A stretch of DNA of 64,000 nucleotides, from contig JAJTUQ010000009.1 in NCBI GenBank assembly GCA_021399445.1, positions 823,501 through 887,500 on the forward strand. The letters run 5' to 3'. The translations under genes and the position numbers were made by a program. The notes below the pieces were generated by a model. The model searched no databases and was not told where the DNA came from. It was given only the letters and a program-made list of their open reading frames with translations. This document shows, in pieces, positions 9,714-21,719 of this stretch (positions within the stretch are counted from its first letter, which is position 1; each line of letters begins with the position of its first letter). The DNA is from Xylogone sp. PMI_703 (lineage: Eukaryota > Ascomycota > Leotiomycetes).

Positions 9714-11125
9714 ATGGAAGGCCACAGCCTACTAGACAGACTCGAAACCGTTTGCGATGTCGATGTCGACGATGTGAATACTGACTTCATCAGAAGTCTT
9801 CCATTTCGACCCCATCACCGTATGCCCATCCAACATCTTTCGTAATTATGATACCACTTAGCACTAACTTCATGATCCTTCATGCATCTAGAAACTTCGA
9901 ATCAAATCCTCATTACAGATGAGTTGCTAAAGCCTGACAACAAGGACTTATTGAAGCGGCTTGTCCAAGAACACGGCAAGCAAGGCTGGGAAGACGTATA
10001 CTACAGAGCAGTATGTGTCGACATTTCCTTGTGGCATAGAGGAAAACCAATGCTGACGCATCATTTTACAAACGAGCTAGGCTGTTCAACTTTGTGCCAG
10101 GAATGTGCCATATGTGACCGACCGTGTCCTCGTGCAGATATCTCCTCGGCACATCAACAACCGACAGGCAATCATAGATCAATGTGATTTGTTGGCGAGG
10201 GAATTTTCTAAGGCCGGCGTTCCTCGAGACCGCTTCGCAATCAAGCTTCCATTTTCTGGCGCCGCTGCTTCAGCGGCAAGTGAGCTCCAGTCCCGAGGTA
10301 TTGCTACTTTGGCAACAGCTGTCTTCTCACTTGAGCAGGCTATTGCAGCAAGCCAAGCTCACTGTGCCTTGATTAGTCCCTATTTCCAAGGTGAGAGGCT
10401 CAATCATCCAAAGAGTATAAGAACAAGCACCGTTTCTGATCGCCTAAACTTGAAGAGATTGCGGCCCACCTTGATCCATCGCTCCGTCCAAGGACAGATG
10501 ACCCAGCACTTGAAGTAAGTATCGAGGCCTCCGTTGAAGAACCCATTACTTCATATACTCATGAACTAACTTCAGCATCCTATGTCTCCCCGCATCGTCC
10601 AGATTACTGGAATCATTTACCAGGTTTTATAAGGAAACTGGCAGAGACCAGCCCCGTATGATCATTGGAAGGTGAGTCACGAGTTTCTAGTGTGCAGTTC
10701 ACGCGGTTATAACTGAGATCTGTTTTGCTAGCCACTTCAACGCTGGTGAATTGCTTGCTATGGGGGAGTTAGGCTGTGCCAACGTAACTGTAAGGGCCGA
10801 TGTCCTTGACGCGCTTCGAAAGTCCCCCGATACGTTGCCTCCCATCGTTAAGCGCAAGTCCAAGCATCCATACGCCAATTTCGAGACTGTGCCACGTTTG
10901 AAGATTCTTTCTAACCAAGATCCCCTCTCGGGACCGGATTGGAAAGGGGCTTTGGCGGCGACACAGGTAGACTACCTCGCTAATGACGGAGCAAAGCTGG
11001 ACGATTTTATACGACGGGATGCTGTTGTCAGACAGAGGTTCCAGGATGCCATGGATCTGTTCCTTAAGTCTGAGCAGGCTGGAAAGGCGGCTATTGAAGA
11101 TGAAATTGCGGCTTTAGGCTCTTAA
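9714..11125 (+). pseudogene. Transaldolase-family gene with a +1 frameshift
   Basis: Six exons are supported: 9714-9819, 9892-10010, 10081-10390, 10456-10514, 10576-10671 and 10732-11125. They give about 360 residues. Transaldolase features are HQTSNQ near the N terminus, a VLVQISPRHI strand, RFAIKLPFSGAAA with the lysine of the Schiff-base strand, and ELGCANVTV late in the barrel. The protein would interconvert sugar phosphates in the non-oxidative pentose phosphate route, or serve a dedicated pathway. In exon 5 the frame breaks: after ITGIIYQ one extra G at 10623-10624 gives an immediate TAA. Skipping one base restores FYKETGRDQ, and the exon 5/6 phase fits only with that base removed. It is either a recent pseudogene or a sequence error. 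Confidence 0.75.
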
Positions 11126-11570
11126 ACAGCAGTGATAAATCCGCAGAATCACAGAGTCAAATAGTAGAGCTATATAATTCAATTTACTTCGCTTCGCTTC
11201 CCTTTGTCAATCAATTAGGGTCTCGTTTCAGTGACAAATATCATATGCAGCGTACGGTGAATGATTCAGCTACTGGAATTAATCCTATCATAGGCGTTTA
11301 TGCGCTGTTGTATCGTTGCCTAGTCGCGATCGAGGTAGCAATCTGCAACACACATTCAAGAGCCGAACCAGGCGGCCCCAAGAGGTTGAGCATATTGATT
11401 GTATGGTCTTGCAGCATCTCTACATCTTCGACAAAACGACGGAGTGTATAGCACTGTGCAGCTAAAGAGATTAAAAGGAGACATGTAAAGGAGCTTAGGA
11501 GATATAACTTAGTATGCTAGATTGAGGAATCCCATAGGTTGTGATAATGAACAGTACGAGGGTTGACTTA
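11126..11570. other. 3' region between convergent genes, possible extra exon of the regulator
   Basis: On the minus strand about 11300-11455 is open and reads RRFVEDVEMLQDH, which looks like the end of a fungal regulator domain. The consensus GTAAGT donor at the end of the main exon gives the wrong phase for this frame. I therefore end the regulator at 11571 and leave this undecided. Confidence 0.4.
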
Positions 11571-13463
11571 CTATTGCGCTGCAGAATATGTATTCGGGGA
11601 CCTTTGTGACACCAGGTCGCTGACTGTGAGGATATAGGAGCGACATGCACGAAGACAGATATTGCAATTGTCAAGTACCAAGTTGGGGATGGCAGCATTC
11701 CGGTTCGCTTGCGAAGTGACGTAAATCACAAACGGTCGATAGATATTCTGTTTCGAGGACCAATAGCGCAAGCGCAGCAAACAATCATTCCTGTTCCCAC
11801 TGGCCGAAGTGCTTAGATCTGGCTTTATATCTTCCGACAGCGAGTTATACCAGGTCTCCAGCTGACTATTGAGTTCCTCGCACACTTTTATCAAAGAAGC
11901 GCTAGGGTGTGTAGACGACGTAGGCGTTGCCAAAGTGTTCAAGTCGCGACCAGCGTAGATAGCCAATCTATCAGTGAAGTAAATGGCATGATGGATCCTA
12001 TTTTGCAAGAGCCACACAGAGATTTCCGCTAGAGAGTATAAGTTTTCTGCGGTAGGGGATTCTCCGTAGTTAGGAAAATGCATGGTATCAACTAGCAGCT
12101 CAATACCGCTTCTCGGCTGATGAAAATCAGCCTGGATGTCACTGGATAGTCAACATAGTCAGGGTCCTTTCAACCAGCAGGCGCAACCGAGCATTCATTA
12201 TTATACACTTACCTTTCAATAGTAAAGCAAACCCAACTCAGGCGAGTAATTTCTTGTAGCTCTATCTCCGCAGCGGGCTTGCTCTCGCACCTGGTGTAAA
12301 CGGCTATCAGCATGCATCATAGCTTTGGGAAAGACAAATAAATGAGAATATTCACCGGATGAGAACCTGTTGTATATTTGTAGAAGCCATGTGGATGAGT
12401 CTCCAGGCCGTTAATGGTTCCACGGTATATGCAAAGTAGAGGGTGCAGAGGATAAGGCCCTGACAGAGCAGAATTTCGCCTCGAAAGGAAGTTATCCAAG
12501 TGTCAATGAGAATACGAAGCGATTTACGAACGAGCCAGTCACCTGAGTAGCTTCCAGACTGATGGCTAATGGGATCTGAAGCAGTCGCGCCCAATGCGAG
12601 GATAGCCATGAATAAACCGGACCGGATATCCGAACCTAGCCCTTTATCCATCACGTCTTGGAATTCCTCCACCAGATGGTGTCGATCAAAGAATGGGTGT
12701 AGTGGATAGACAAGCTCGAGGAACTTTCTGAAATATTCCTCTGCTGCGTTTCTGTCCATGAACTCGTCCTCGTCCTCCCAGTTGGATGGTGATTTGGTGA
12801 TGGAATGTATTGGACCAGGCCGAGAGCGTCTCGCTTCAACTTTGGAGAAGTGGTCTTCTGGGAAGTTGCCAATCAAGCGTATCACTTGCGGCAATAAGAA
12901 GAGGCTATTTGCACCCGTTTGATGACCCAAGGGGATTGTGAGCGGAGGAATAGTCACCAAATCCTGTCGATACGATGACCTACCACGATGAACTGTGGAC
13001 CAGGAGGAGAACGGCTTGTGACCACTGCCATTGGAGGTTTTAGTTAAGTCGTTGTCGCACGCTCCTTCGACTCGATGTGCAAGGTCGGATCCTGGTAGGC
13101 AGCCCGAGTTCAGACGTTCCTGCAAGCTCTCTAAAACGGCCGTCTGTCTTTGAAGGATATTCTCCATGGCATCAAGACGACTAGCAAGTATCTCAAGGCT
13201 TGTATCGTCATTTCTGAGAGTTTCGTTAATTCAGCTGTTATGTTTCTCAGTCGTGCTTAGTCATACTTTCTTTGGGCTGGCTCTTGATAATCGCAGCTTA
13301 GGCCTTTGATCTGGCACCTCGTACAAGGCGGGCCATGACCATCGCATCGTCTCTTTCTGTCAATGGACTAATTAACTGGGTGTATATATTACATCTAGCG
13401 ATGAACCTACTGGAGATGACAGGAGGTACATGCCCGGCGAGTCCTCTTTGAACTGGTGCTCAT
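11571..13463 (-). CDS. Zn2Cys6 transcription factor with fungal regulatory domain
   Basis: Five exons (13463-13411, 13356-13267, 13213-12356, 12290-12213, 12141-11571) give 549 residues in one phase. Residues about 12-40 form the binuclear zinc cluster C-x2-C-x6-C-x5-C-x2-C-x6-C (CTSCHLQKRRC...), with an intron after the second cysteine. A coiled-coil-like linker follows (ILASRLDAMENILQRQ). The fungal-specific domain is recognised by YFRKFLELVYPLHPFFDR, a WRLIHMA element and RLSWVCFTIE. It should be a nuclear DNA-binding regulator; its targets are unknown. It converges on the transaldolase-like gene. The C terminus is uncertain: typical relatives continue past 11571. Confidence 0.85.
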
Positions 13464-14746
13464 TGTGGCTTAACGTTAAAGATTCAGAAGGATAATGTTT
13501 TATTAGTATGGCGGAAGGATTAAGTAACTAGAAAATACAGCAGAGATACCTGTTCCACGTGCCCGCAAATTGAATACGTAAGTCTTCAGCACGGAAGACG
13601 ATAATACAAGATGTTTCAAAACCCGCAATTTTTTTCAATTACGCCCACCCAGGCTAATTAACAGAACCCCTCTAATTGTAAGAAAATAGTCACATGGGAT
13701 CACGGGGCCTAGAGTTGGGGTACCGAAGCCTAAGGCATCCGATTAGTTCCGCCTTAAGAAATCACCTCCCCCCTTTTATAATTATTAAGATTTGTTGGAT
13801 GGAAGCAGGAAATGGGGTAAACCGTATTGTATAGTAGAAGATAAGAGTACTACGAGAGCTACAATACAAGGTGAAGTTGATGATGATGTTCTATTCCGCC
13901 CGGCTAAGCCTAAAAGGGCACTAGTACTACGCTTCTATCTAATACCATTCCGTACAAATGACTCCTCCCTCGCACCAGCCCCTGCTATACAAGGTGAAGT
14001 GGAAGTAGAGCGAGCTAAGCTAAACGAGGAAGTCATGCGATAATCACATGACGACGAGGTACGAGGGGACATGCCAGGAAAGCCAGGATATTTCAACAAT
14101 ATTTATAAATATTTTTTTATGAATAATAAGAATTTATCCCTACAGATTAAGTATATTATAATATTAATTAATAAAAAAGGTAATATTAACATTTTTTAAT
14201 TAGATTTCCATTAAGTGGTTAATTATATTATATAATTAGTCCTAATCAGAAGTAGTAGTACAGCCTCAGGAATTGACCTCCTGAGACCCCCTGAGACCTC
14301 CTATATACTCTTATACGTAGTTATTAATATACTTAACTTTTATACTTCCTAATTAACACATATAACACTATAATCGTAATATTGCGGATACTACGCGCCA
14401 CGGGAGGGTATACTACTGTATACCGACGGTTCCTTTTATCAGACACCAACTTCTTACGCGACGATCAACGACCACGATATTATTGTTGACATAATCACCC
14501 CAAAGGTGAAAGAGCAGCACGGAATAAGTCAATTGATAATCAGGTAGCAAATATATACCGTCTTTATGGAAAGCCGCCTCGCATTAAAATTGACGCGTCA
14601 GTTCCTCCGCCGTCGACCAACCAGATCCTCTGTGTGACATTCCCGTAACCAAACAAGCTCAATACTACCTATGCAACGAAATATAGAAAAAGCCCCGAGG
14701 GGGCCCACAGATGCCACAAGTCATACTAAGAAAGCTTCTTTGCACA
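13464..14746. other. AT-rich intergenic region with repeat debris
   Basis: Composition turns strongly AT-rich at 14090-14370. The frame at 13792-14043 encodes 83 residues with an internal repeat (IQGEVDDD and IQGEVEVE); I take it as mobile-element debris, not a gene. The second copy of the dispersed repeat lies at 14233-14259. Confidence 0.45.
14233..14259. repeat. Dispersed repeat copy B
   Basis: This is the partner of 7683-7709, differing by C/T and A/G changes only. It lies in AT-rich sequence, which fits transition-type mutation of repeats (RIP) acting on a mobile-element end. Confidence 0.4.
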
Positions 14747-16313
14747 ATGTTCTCCTCGAGTGAGCGAGGGTCTCAGGATGGATTGTTGTCTTATCCCGAT
14801 GACGACTCGGTGTTTGATGACCTTGAAGGAACGTCTGCAAGAAGTGATGGAAGAGGTTGGAGCTATAGACTCCTGCATCAGATTCCATTACGCCCAATGC
14901 AGCCGTTGACTTCCAATAGGTTTGGTGTCGCGAGCAATGAGCACCGACTCAGTAGACTCAGACTTTCTGTATACACCTGCTTGCGCCAAACGAGAAACGG
15001 GGCGAGACATCTGTTTCCTCGAAGATTAGCCTTCAACAGAAATGTTCGAGTTTCGAAATGTATCTTCTATCTCGTCATTGGATACTTGTTACTCTTGTTA
15101 GTTGTCCCTTGATCTCGGAGCTCATCTCTGTTTTTAACATGCTGATCTGTCCCGTAGGGGCCTTATGCAGTTCTTCGAAAACCTCCTAGACGTACTTAGA
15201 GTTACCTTTCCTGACGATATCGATTGGATACTTAGTCACTGGGGTCAGACGGGGGAACCAACTGAGGGATTTGGTCACTGGCCGACCGATGCAACAGCCG
15301 ATATCCATCCCGTCAACTGCCACTCCCACAACGACTACTGGAGATCCGTCCCGCTTTACGCTGCAGTCCATGCTGGATGCACTGGGGCAGAAGCTGATGT
15401 CTGGCTCGTCGATGATGAGTTATACGTTGGCCATAGAAGGATCGCTTTGACCTCAAATCGTACCCTTCGAAATCTATACATCAACCCACTCCTAGACCTC
15501 CTTGAAAAACAAAACAGGCCTGTCGAATTCTATCCAGACGACGCTTACCCACTCCCTCTCTCTGAGCCAATTCCATTGAATGGCATCTTCGACGTTGATC
15601 CCGCTCTGACTTTCATCCTGCTGATCGACTTCAAGTCTCCGGGTCCGGTAGTCTGGCAGAAGCTCTATTCTCAACTTGAACCACTTCGGGAAAAGGGCTA
15701 CCTGACCCATTTCAATGGAAGTGCAATTATTCAAAGGCCCGTGACCGTGGTCGGAACCGGTGATGCTCCATTCGAGTTACTGACTGCAAATGACACATAT
15801 CGCGATGTCTTCTTTGATGCCCCGTTGGATGAGATGGCGGATCTATCGTTTCGGTGGCCTAATCCAAACCGAGCTCAAGATCCCACGCGTGGGCACGGTC
15901 AACCTAGATATGACATCTCAGACAAAGACACGCCTAATAGTCCAACAAACATTGAAATCGCACCGCAGAATGACCCAGCCCAAGAGATATCTACTCCATC
16001 AGGGCTCAATACCGCTGATATATACGGTCCCTTTAACAGCTATTACGCCTCAGTCAGCTTCACCAAATCCGTCGGCCGTGTCTGGGGCTCAAGGCTTACA
16101 CAACAGCAGCTTCAGCTCATCCGAGGCCAGATCCGCGGTGCGCATCAACGGGGATTGAGAGTGCGGTACTGGGGTCTGCCACAATGGCCAATCGGGCTGA
16201 GAAATCATGTTTGGCATATTTTGATCCGGGAAGGGGTGGATATGCTGAATGTGGATGATCTGAGGCATGCTACGCAATGGGATTGGAGGAAGAGGAAGGG
16301 GTGGTGGTATTAG
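14747..16313 (+). CDS. AIM6-like PI-PLC/GDPD-fold membrane phosphodiesterase
   Basis: Two exons, 14747-15096 and 15158-16313, give 501 residues; ATG 14711 in the same frame is an alternative start. The intron (GTTAGT donor, TTAAC branch, GTAG acceptor) sits inside the membrane segment CIFYLVIGYLLLL. The lumenal or external domain begins with NCHSHNDYWRSVPLYAAV, the hallmark of the altered-inheritance-of-mitochondria protein 6 family, followed by GAEADVWLVDDELYVGH. This His/Glu/Asp pattern matches the TIM-barrel PI-PLC-like phosphodiesterase active site. It ends in a basic tail (RKRKGWWY). The family is widespread in fungi, and its substrate is not established. It is probably a single-pass protein of the secretory pathway. 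Confidence 0.85.
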
Positions 16314-16737
16314 AAACTTGATGATTTATGAGTATGTCGTGTCTTGGACTTAAAATGGGACAGATTGTTTGTATTGCTTATTCCATATGCACTGTTTATG
16401 GTGAGGTTTGTCTCATGGCGCAGGTTTATCCACACACAGATAAATGAGTACCTGATACTGTTTATTGTATATTGTGATCGTTTTCTTAGTTCGATAAAAC
16501 TTTGTCCCACTGGGTTTCATTTCTCGATATGATAATATCATAGGGTATAACCACCATCCCGTGTATCCAAATATTGTTCTGATTCTTCTCTATCAATATA
16601 CCACCTGTTGACTGTGATTTCACAGCCAATATGAGATCGCGCCAAAATGCCTCTAATTCTATGCATGACCCATAAACATAATTGACCATTTCGAAATAAT
16701 GGAGAGATAGCTCCAAAGCATAACGTTACTCTTGGCG
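16314..16737. other. Convergent 3' intergenic region
   Basis: Between the stop of the AIM6-like gene and the stop of the minus-strand gene. No gene is seen. Confidence 0.5.
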
Positions 16738-18264
16738 TCATCTCCTATCCTTATCTCTTCCTCTCTCTTCTCGCGCTCTCTCTCTTTCTCTCCCTTCTCT
16801 ATCCCTGTCTCTTTCTCTGCCTTCGCCCTCTCTCCTTGAACTTCGATGCTTGCGATGGCGTCCATCTTCCCGCCTCGATATGCGCCTTGTCCCCGGTTGA
16901 ATGGTGATATCTGCCGTCCCCTTCAATTTCTCAGGACTTTCATCCACAGCATCAGGCACCTCGGGTACATCATCACTATTTTGACCTTTGCCAAGCACTA
17001 TGGGATGTGCGTTAGGATTCACAAACCAACTCTTCATCCAAGTAAAAGTCGACTGGAGGCCTGCGGGGTTAGGCAACGCCGCGACGTTGCCGACATTTGA
17101 TAGGAGAAATACATCGGGAGAGAGATCTTTCATTGTTGGGAGGTTAAGCCAGACGTATTCCCTGGAATTGTGAATGTGGCCATGGACGGTAAGAGGATAG
17201 AGTTCGTCGGGAAAGAGAAACGCCTGCTTGATAACTAGAGGTCTGTACGTGGGGATGAGGAGGTGGAAGCGGACGATCTTATTCGACCTCGAGACTTGTT
17301 TTCGGAGGAACAACATCCAGGCGCACAGCGCGTGAAGGTTCTCCGACATGCCGAGGAAATTGGCAGGGACAGGACTGCTCTGCACGATGTGATGGAACTC
17401 AGCATGCCAGTCGGTATCGGGATGATAGAGAAAGTAGAGATGCTCAACATCTCCACCATAGACATTGGCAGCTTCCTGCCGGATGTACTTGTCGACGTGC
17501 TTCGCGAACTTATCGGGCGCAGCGAGACCGACCTTGGCCTCCAGCTCTCCGTGGATTTTCAGCCCGATATGCTCGATGGCAGGCGAACCTTGGATGACAT
17601 CCAGAAATGTCGAGACGACGCCAGCGCCGGTGAGAAAGGTTTGAAAGAGGTCAATGAAGTTCTTGTATTTCAAGTACTTGTTGATACTTGTCGCGAAGGT
17701 CTGTACTTCTGGGAGGACGGTCTGTCTGAAGGCATCGCTATTTGCCTTAATCTCTCGTCGTAAGGTGTTCCCCGTCTGAAATGCATCGTACGCCTCAGTG
17801 AGGTTTTTCGCCACTACCGTCAAATCTCCCACCGAACCTGGAAAACGAAATATCTTCTCCATCTTGGGCTGCGACAACGACGATAATGCTGATAAGGCAG
17901 AAGATGTTCGCGACGGCTTAGGAAACTGTGCGGCTGGCGCCTTGTCTCCAGTCGACAGGATTTCTAACAATCCCATTACTGGTAATTTTTCCAGCGGTGA
18001 GAGCGAGTGACCTTTTAAAAAGCAGCTCGGGGATGCTGCATTTTGTGCAGTAGGAGCTGCGCGTTGGCGGAGTCTAGATGGGGCTGGCAAGGATTGATCG
18101 CGTATCGCTGCGCGCTGCTCTACGTGGCTGGAAGGGGATGGACGGACGAGTGTCTGAGCAAAGGAGCGAGCGTTTTGGTAGGGAAAGAGTGTTGCGAGTC
18201 TGTCTTGCGTGTTGATAATGTTTTCATGAGATAGGAGATGGAGTAAGATATAGAGCTTTGCCAA
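16738..18264 (-). CDS. Conserved-looking fungal hypothetical protein with Arg/Glu/Asp-rich tail
   Basis: A single uninterrupted frame of 508 residues. I do not recognise a named domain. Residues about 130-420 look globular, with motifs LYFLYHPDTDWHAEFHH and YVWLNLPTMKDLSPDVFLLSNVGNV. The last 60 residues are almost entirely R, E, D, G and K (ERDRDREGRERERAREERG), encoded by a pyrimidine-rich run on the plus strand. The first 96 residues are Ser/Pro/Arg-rich; the internal Met97 (ATG 17976, MGLLEILSTGDK) may be the true start. No signal peptide or membrane span. The charged tail suggests nucleic-acid contact or disorder, but this is a guess. Confidence 0.6.
   Translation of the reverse strand: MAKLYILLHLLSHENIINTQDRLATLFPYQNARSFAQTLVRPSPSSHVEQRAAIRDQSLPAPSRLRQRAAPTAQNAASPSCFLKGHSLSPLEKLPVMGLLEILSTGDKAPAAQFPKPSRTSSALSALSSLSQPKMEKIFRFPGSVGDLTVVAKNLTEAYDAFQTGNTLRREIKANSDAFRQTVLPEVQTFATSINKYLKYKNFIDLFQTFLTGAGVVSTFLDVIQGSPAIEHIGLKIHGELEAKVGLAAPDKFAKHVDKYIRQEAANVYGGDVEHLYFLYHPDTDWHAEFHHIVQSSPVPANFLGMSENLHALCAWMLFLRKQVSRSNKIVRFHLLIPTYRPLVIKQAFLFPDELYPLTVHGHIHNSREYVWLNLPTMKDLSPDVFLLSNVGNVAALPNPAGLQSTFTWMKSWFVNPNAHPIVLGKGQNSDDVPEVPDAVDESPEKLKGTADITIQPGTRRISRREDGRHRKHRSSRREGEGRERDRDREGRERERAREERGRDKDRR
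16741..16832. repeat. Pyrimidine-rich low-complexity run
   Basis: About 90 bases of nearly pure C/T on the plus strand. It is coding on the minus strand and makes the charged RE/RD tail of the gene above, so it is likely to vary in length between strains. Confidence 0.6.
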
Positions 18265-19599
18265 CTGGAGCTATACAACGCAGCATATAACCTTTGATCT
18301 GGTCATCGGATCTCAAGCTGCGCCAAGTCCAAAGAACTGCGGTGAAAGCTGGCTCGCCTCACTCCTGAAGCAGCTAAAAACTCCTATTTAGTGGAGCTGG
18401 ACAGTGTTATCGTGGACCGTTCCCTGGGGGAGATCATGCTCTACAGCTCTCTCCATACTTACAGACAGGCAATCTTGCGGATACCGTTGCAGTCGAAGCA
18501 TGTTTCCTCATTCATGCCGCTGCGTTCCTGCGGTTTGCTGACGTGCGCGAATTAGCGGTGACAGGAGAGATCAAAGCGAAGAGCAACCCGCCACCAGCTG
18601 GGCAGCTTCAAACCGTTAGATCCACATCTTGGAGCTAGCTGCAGCTTCTCCAATCACTGGAGTTCATCTCTGCTCCACCTGCCACGTCAACCTGAGCACT
18701 GTGGGCTTTGGGCTTTTTGCTCTCACATGTCCAGACGAAATATAAGGCGAGAATGACCTCCGACGTGGCCAACGCAGAGCTCGTTCCGTCGCAATGGCTA
18801 CAGTACCATCCGCTTCCACTTCGATGACTCTATGCTCTACTGATTACGCTTGGTCCGCCAATATTAGCAGTGGCTACGCTTACCTGATGGGAGAGTCTCC
18901 TCAATGCATCGCCACAACGTGCTGAAAGCGCCGCCATAATCCTCAGCCAGCGTGAACATTACTTTGGATCTTAAATATCTCATAGATCAGCTGGTCTAGG
19001 ATCTGAATCTCAATACACATCACTTAGCTATAGCTTCTACAATTCTATGGTCCAACAACGGTCCGGAACGACCCGCCCACTTTAGCCTGTTAGGTGTCCG
19101 TGTTCACCTACTCTTTCCAATCTAATATCCAATAGCACTGTGCTTAAAAAATTATGAAGATTATCTTGTCGTGCTGTAAAATAATATATTATACCATTAT
19201 CTATGCCCACCTTGGGCCAGCATATACCCCTCCAGGTCTACCTTGAGAGCGGGGTACATGCCGCAAAATGTCAGTTAGTTGCTAGGGTTGAATGCAGGTA
19301 CAAATGGCGTGCAGCAAGCAGTAAAGATAAATTTCCCGAGTAGGATCTTAGCCATGTATATTCACACTGGCATCTATTTCATAGCCTTAATGTATTGGTG
19401 TCTCGATTAATGCTATGCTTCGGTAACTAACTAGTTTATCGCTCTGAATCTCATCATGAATGAGCTCATTCGACAGCCCTTAATCGTATCTGATGCGGCC
19501 ATGTGCATACATATATGTTAGGGACCAAGCTCTCTTGCATCTACCTGAGAGAATATAGAACACCAAGCTATAGGTGATGAATATTGTATTCTTTTATCC
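18265..19599. other. Intergenic, no gene seen
   Basis: 1.3 kb with no supported frame, RNA gene or repeat. It includes the promoter of the minus-strand gene ending at 18264. Confidence 0.5.
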
Positions 19600-20238
19600 T
19601 TAAACCAATAGGCTTAAAATCAGGATCATGAGGGGATGATTCACGTATTTAGTAGATTGAAAGTCGTAGATATCATGGCAATGTTCCACGTAATCGACAG
19701 AATAGAGCTTCCAATGCTTGTCAATACCAATGGAATCGGGGCTAGTTATGTTATCCTTCAACTCAGCGTTTCGCAGACGCTCATAGGCTTTTTGAACCTC
19801 TTGCTCTTTTTCACTCTCAAACACTCGGTCGGCCTCCTTCTCCTTTCGTAGCTCACGTTTACGTTCTTCGCGTTGGGCCTTAAGCTCATAATAATACCCG
19901 GAGTCTGATCCAGTGTATGATTTCTCTGACGAGCTGTCATCGGTGCTGTAGTCCTCACATTCGCATTCGGAACCTTCACAATCACACTGATCACCCTCGC
20001 TCTTACTATCGGATTCGTCAAGCTCGGACAGATCCTAGTCGAAATCTTCAGGTTCTATGTCTCTGTCTTCATCGATGGTGATACAAACCAAACGACAGTA
20101 CCACAGTGGAGGCTCTTTTCCTACCATAGCGGTAATAGCCTGACGTCGCAATTTTGGGCGCGAGGATGTCGTACTGCTACAGTGATTGAGGAAATCTGCC
20201 GCTCCCGAGAATCTCTCACCGAGAGTCCAGCTTTATCA
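19600..20238 (-). pseudogene. Relic of a fungal hypothetical gene with coiled, charged segment
   Basis: On the minus strand one frame is open from about 20238 to 19600 except for a TAG at 20037-20035. It reads LRRQAITAMVGKEPPLWYC, then an acidic Ser/Asp/Glu stretch with Cys pairs, then a long charged helix (ELKAQREERKRELRKEKEA), then KHWKLYSVDYVEHCHDIYDF. I recognise this arrangement as common in unnamed fungal proteins but know no function. The stop could come from CAG by one C-to-T change. No start codon with good context is present, and the 3' end runs into a non-conserved tail. I call it a relic. Confidence 0.5.
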
Positions 20239-20833
20239 CCGGGATGCTTTAGTACTTAATGCCACACTGTCTTACGGTGAGAACGTAAAATCTGTTCAGG
20301 CGCAAAATTGAAAGAGCACACGTTGCCACCCGAGCTAATAGGTCGATTGCTCGCTTAGGCATCTAAGGGAGTAAGGGTACACATAGGTTTAAGAACCGAG
20401 TGGATCTTACAGCACGTAGATCTGTCCGGCGTTAAGTAAATTTCCATTATAATTTCATCATGTAAATGAAAAGTATGCTTATGAGGCTTATCTAACGTTG
20501 CCTCTTTTTCTTACATTCATTTATGTGTACATAAATATAGATATTTCATGGCTCTGAAATAATTTTACAAATATGAAAAATTCCTAAAAATTAGAGTAGG
20601 AATATTCTCTCACGAATAGTCCTCGAAAACATTTTCTCAGGGATATAACTCATCGTAATTCTATAATACCAAGTAATACTCTAAATTTTTTTCCATTCAA
20701 GTGGTGTAAGAAGTTACCTGACAGACCTGAAATTTACATTAATTGGTGCCGATTACGTATGGCGAGATAGCCGCGAGTTGTGAAACTCGTCTGGGTATGA
20801 ATCTCTGCTCACTCCTCCATCCTCGATCTTGCA
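20239..20833. other. AT-rich intergenic region
   Basis: Strongly AT-rich from 20440 to 20720. No gene is seen. Confidence 0.5.
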
Positions 20834-21719
20834 ATGAACGACGTATGCACTGTCATGGATGTTGTAGCCTCCCTTTATCCCACCCCCTCTGAGCGCAAAC
20901 CCCTTCCCCCCTACTACACGCCTGCCTGCCTCGCTCTCTTCCTGGCGCCATTCCTAACAGGAAACAAACGCCTCGCCATCATCTCAACCTTGCCATTTCT
21001 TGGTGTACCTACTGGTGACTCCTCCTAAGATTACTACAACAACAGTTATTTTATTGCCATTCCGCTGTGGTATCTTGACTTTGTTCTCCTCACGCTCAGA
21101 GATGGCGAGGAAGCACCTACATTCATTGGTTCACGGCTCACAGATGAAGAGCATAGGGATGAGACACGGGCCGGTGCTGCCCGGAGCCAGCGCTGGAAGG
21201 GTCTAATTGCGTTCTCTCAGCAGGTGGAGTGGGCAATCCGGCTCATGTTGCCTGCACAAAGGGGAATTGGATGAAATTGGCAGGTGAAGAGTGTTTCTGC
21301 GAATACAGATGCAAAGCTGCGGAAGGGGCAATTCGTGGGCCGGCGGATTTGGTGAGCGGTATTTTACTACGCGCAATCCGTGGGAGCCCTGACTGCCTTG
21401 GGTCTAGGATGCGCTTTGAGAGCACAAGTTAGGCCCGACGAACATGTTAAGAGGGCTGTTATAAATGCCATCGTGGGATGGTCAGGAGCCGTGTGGGCAT
21501 GGAATAGGCTGAATTGTGCGTATGGGCTCGCAGCTGCCCTAGGTGTTGCGACGAGAGCGACGGGAACGTGGGAATGGCCGCCTCTCATGGGGCCATTGAA
21601 AGATGCATGGAGTGTGAGGCAGATGTGGAGGTATATATATTGCAGCCTCGATAGTCAAAGTTGCTAGAGGTGCTTACTTAGCCTTTTGTAGTGCAACTTA
21701 TCACCAGGTGTTCCGAAGG
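20834..21719 (+). pseudogene. Wax synthase-like membrane acyltransferase pseudogene (three in-frame stops)
   Basis: From ATG 20834 one frame runs to 21630, broken by TAA at 21026, TGA at 21272 and TGA at 21353. It resumes after an intron (21631-21691) with SATYHQVFRR. Readable motifs fit the fungal wax synthase-like MBOAT family common in meroterpenoid clusters: IAIPLWYLDFVLLTL, RGIG-stop-NWQV where the family has Trp, WEWPPLMGPLKDAWSVRQMW and the conserved HQ..RR after the intron. Each stop can arise by one transition (CAA to TAA, TGG to TGA). The C-terminal third is not recognisable downstream. The gene appears dead; no partner biosynthetic genes are next to it. Confidence 0.75.

Noticed and set aside
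13792..14043. 83-codon frame as a gene
   Set aside because: Internal repeat, AT-rich debris around it, no family resemblance.
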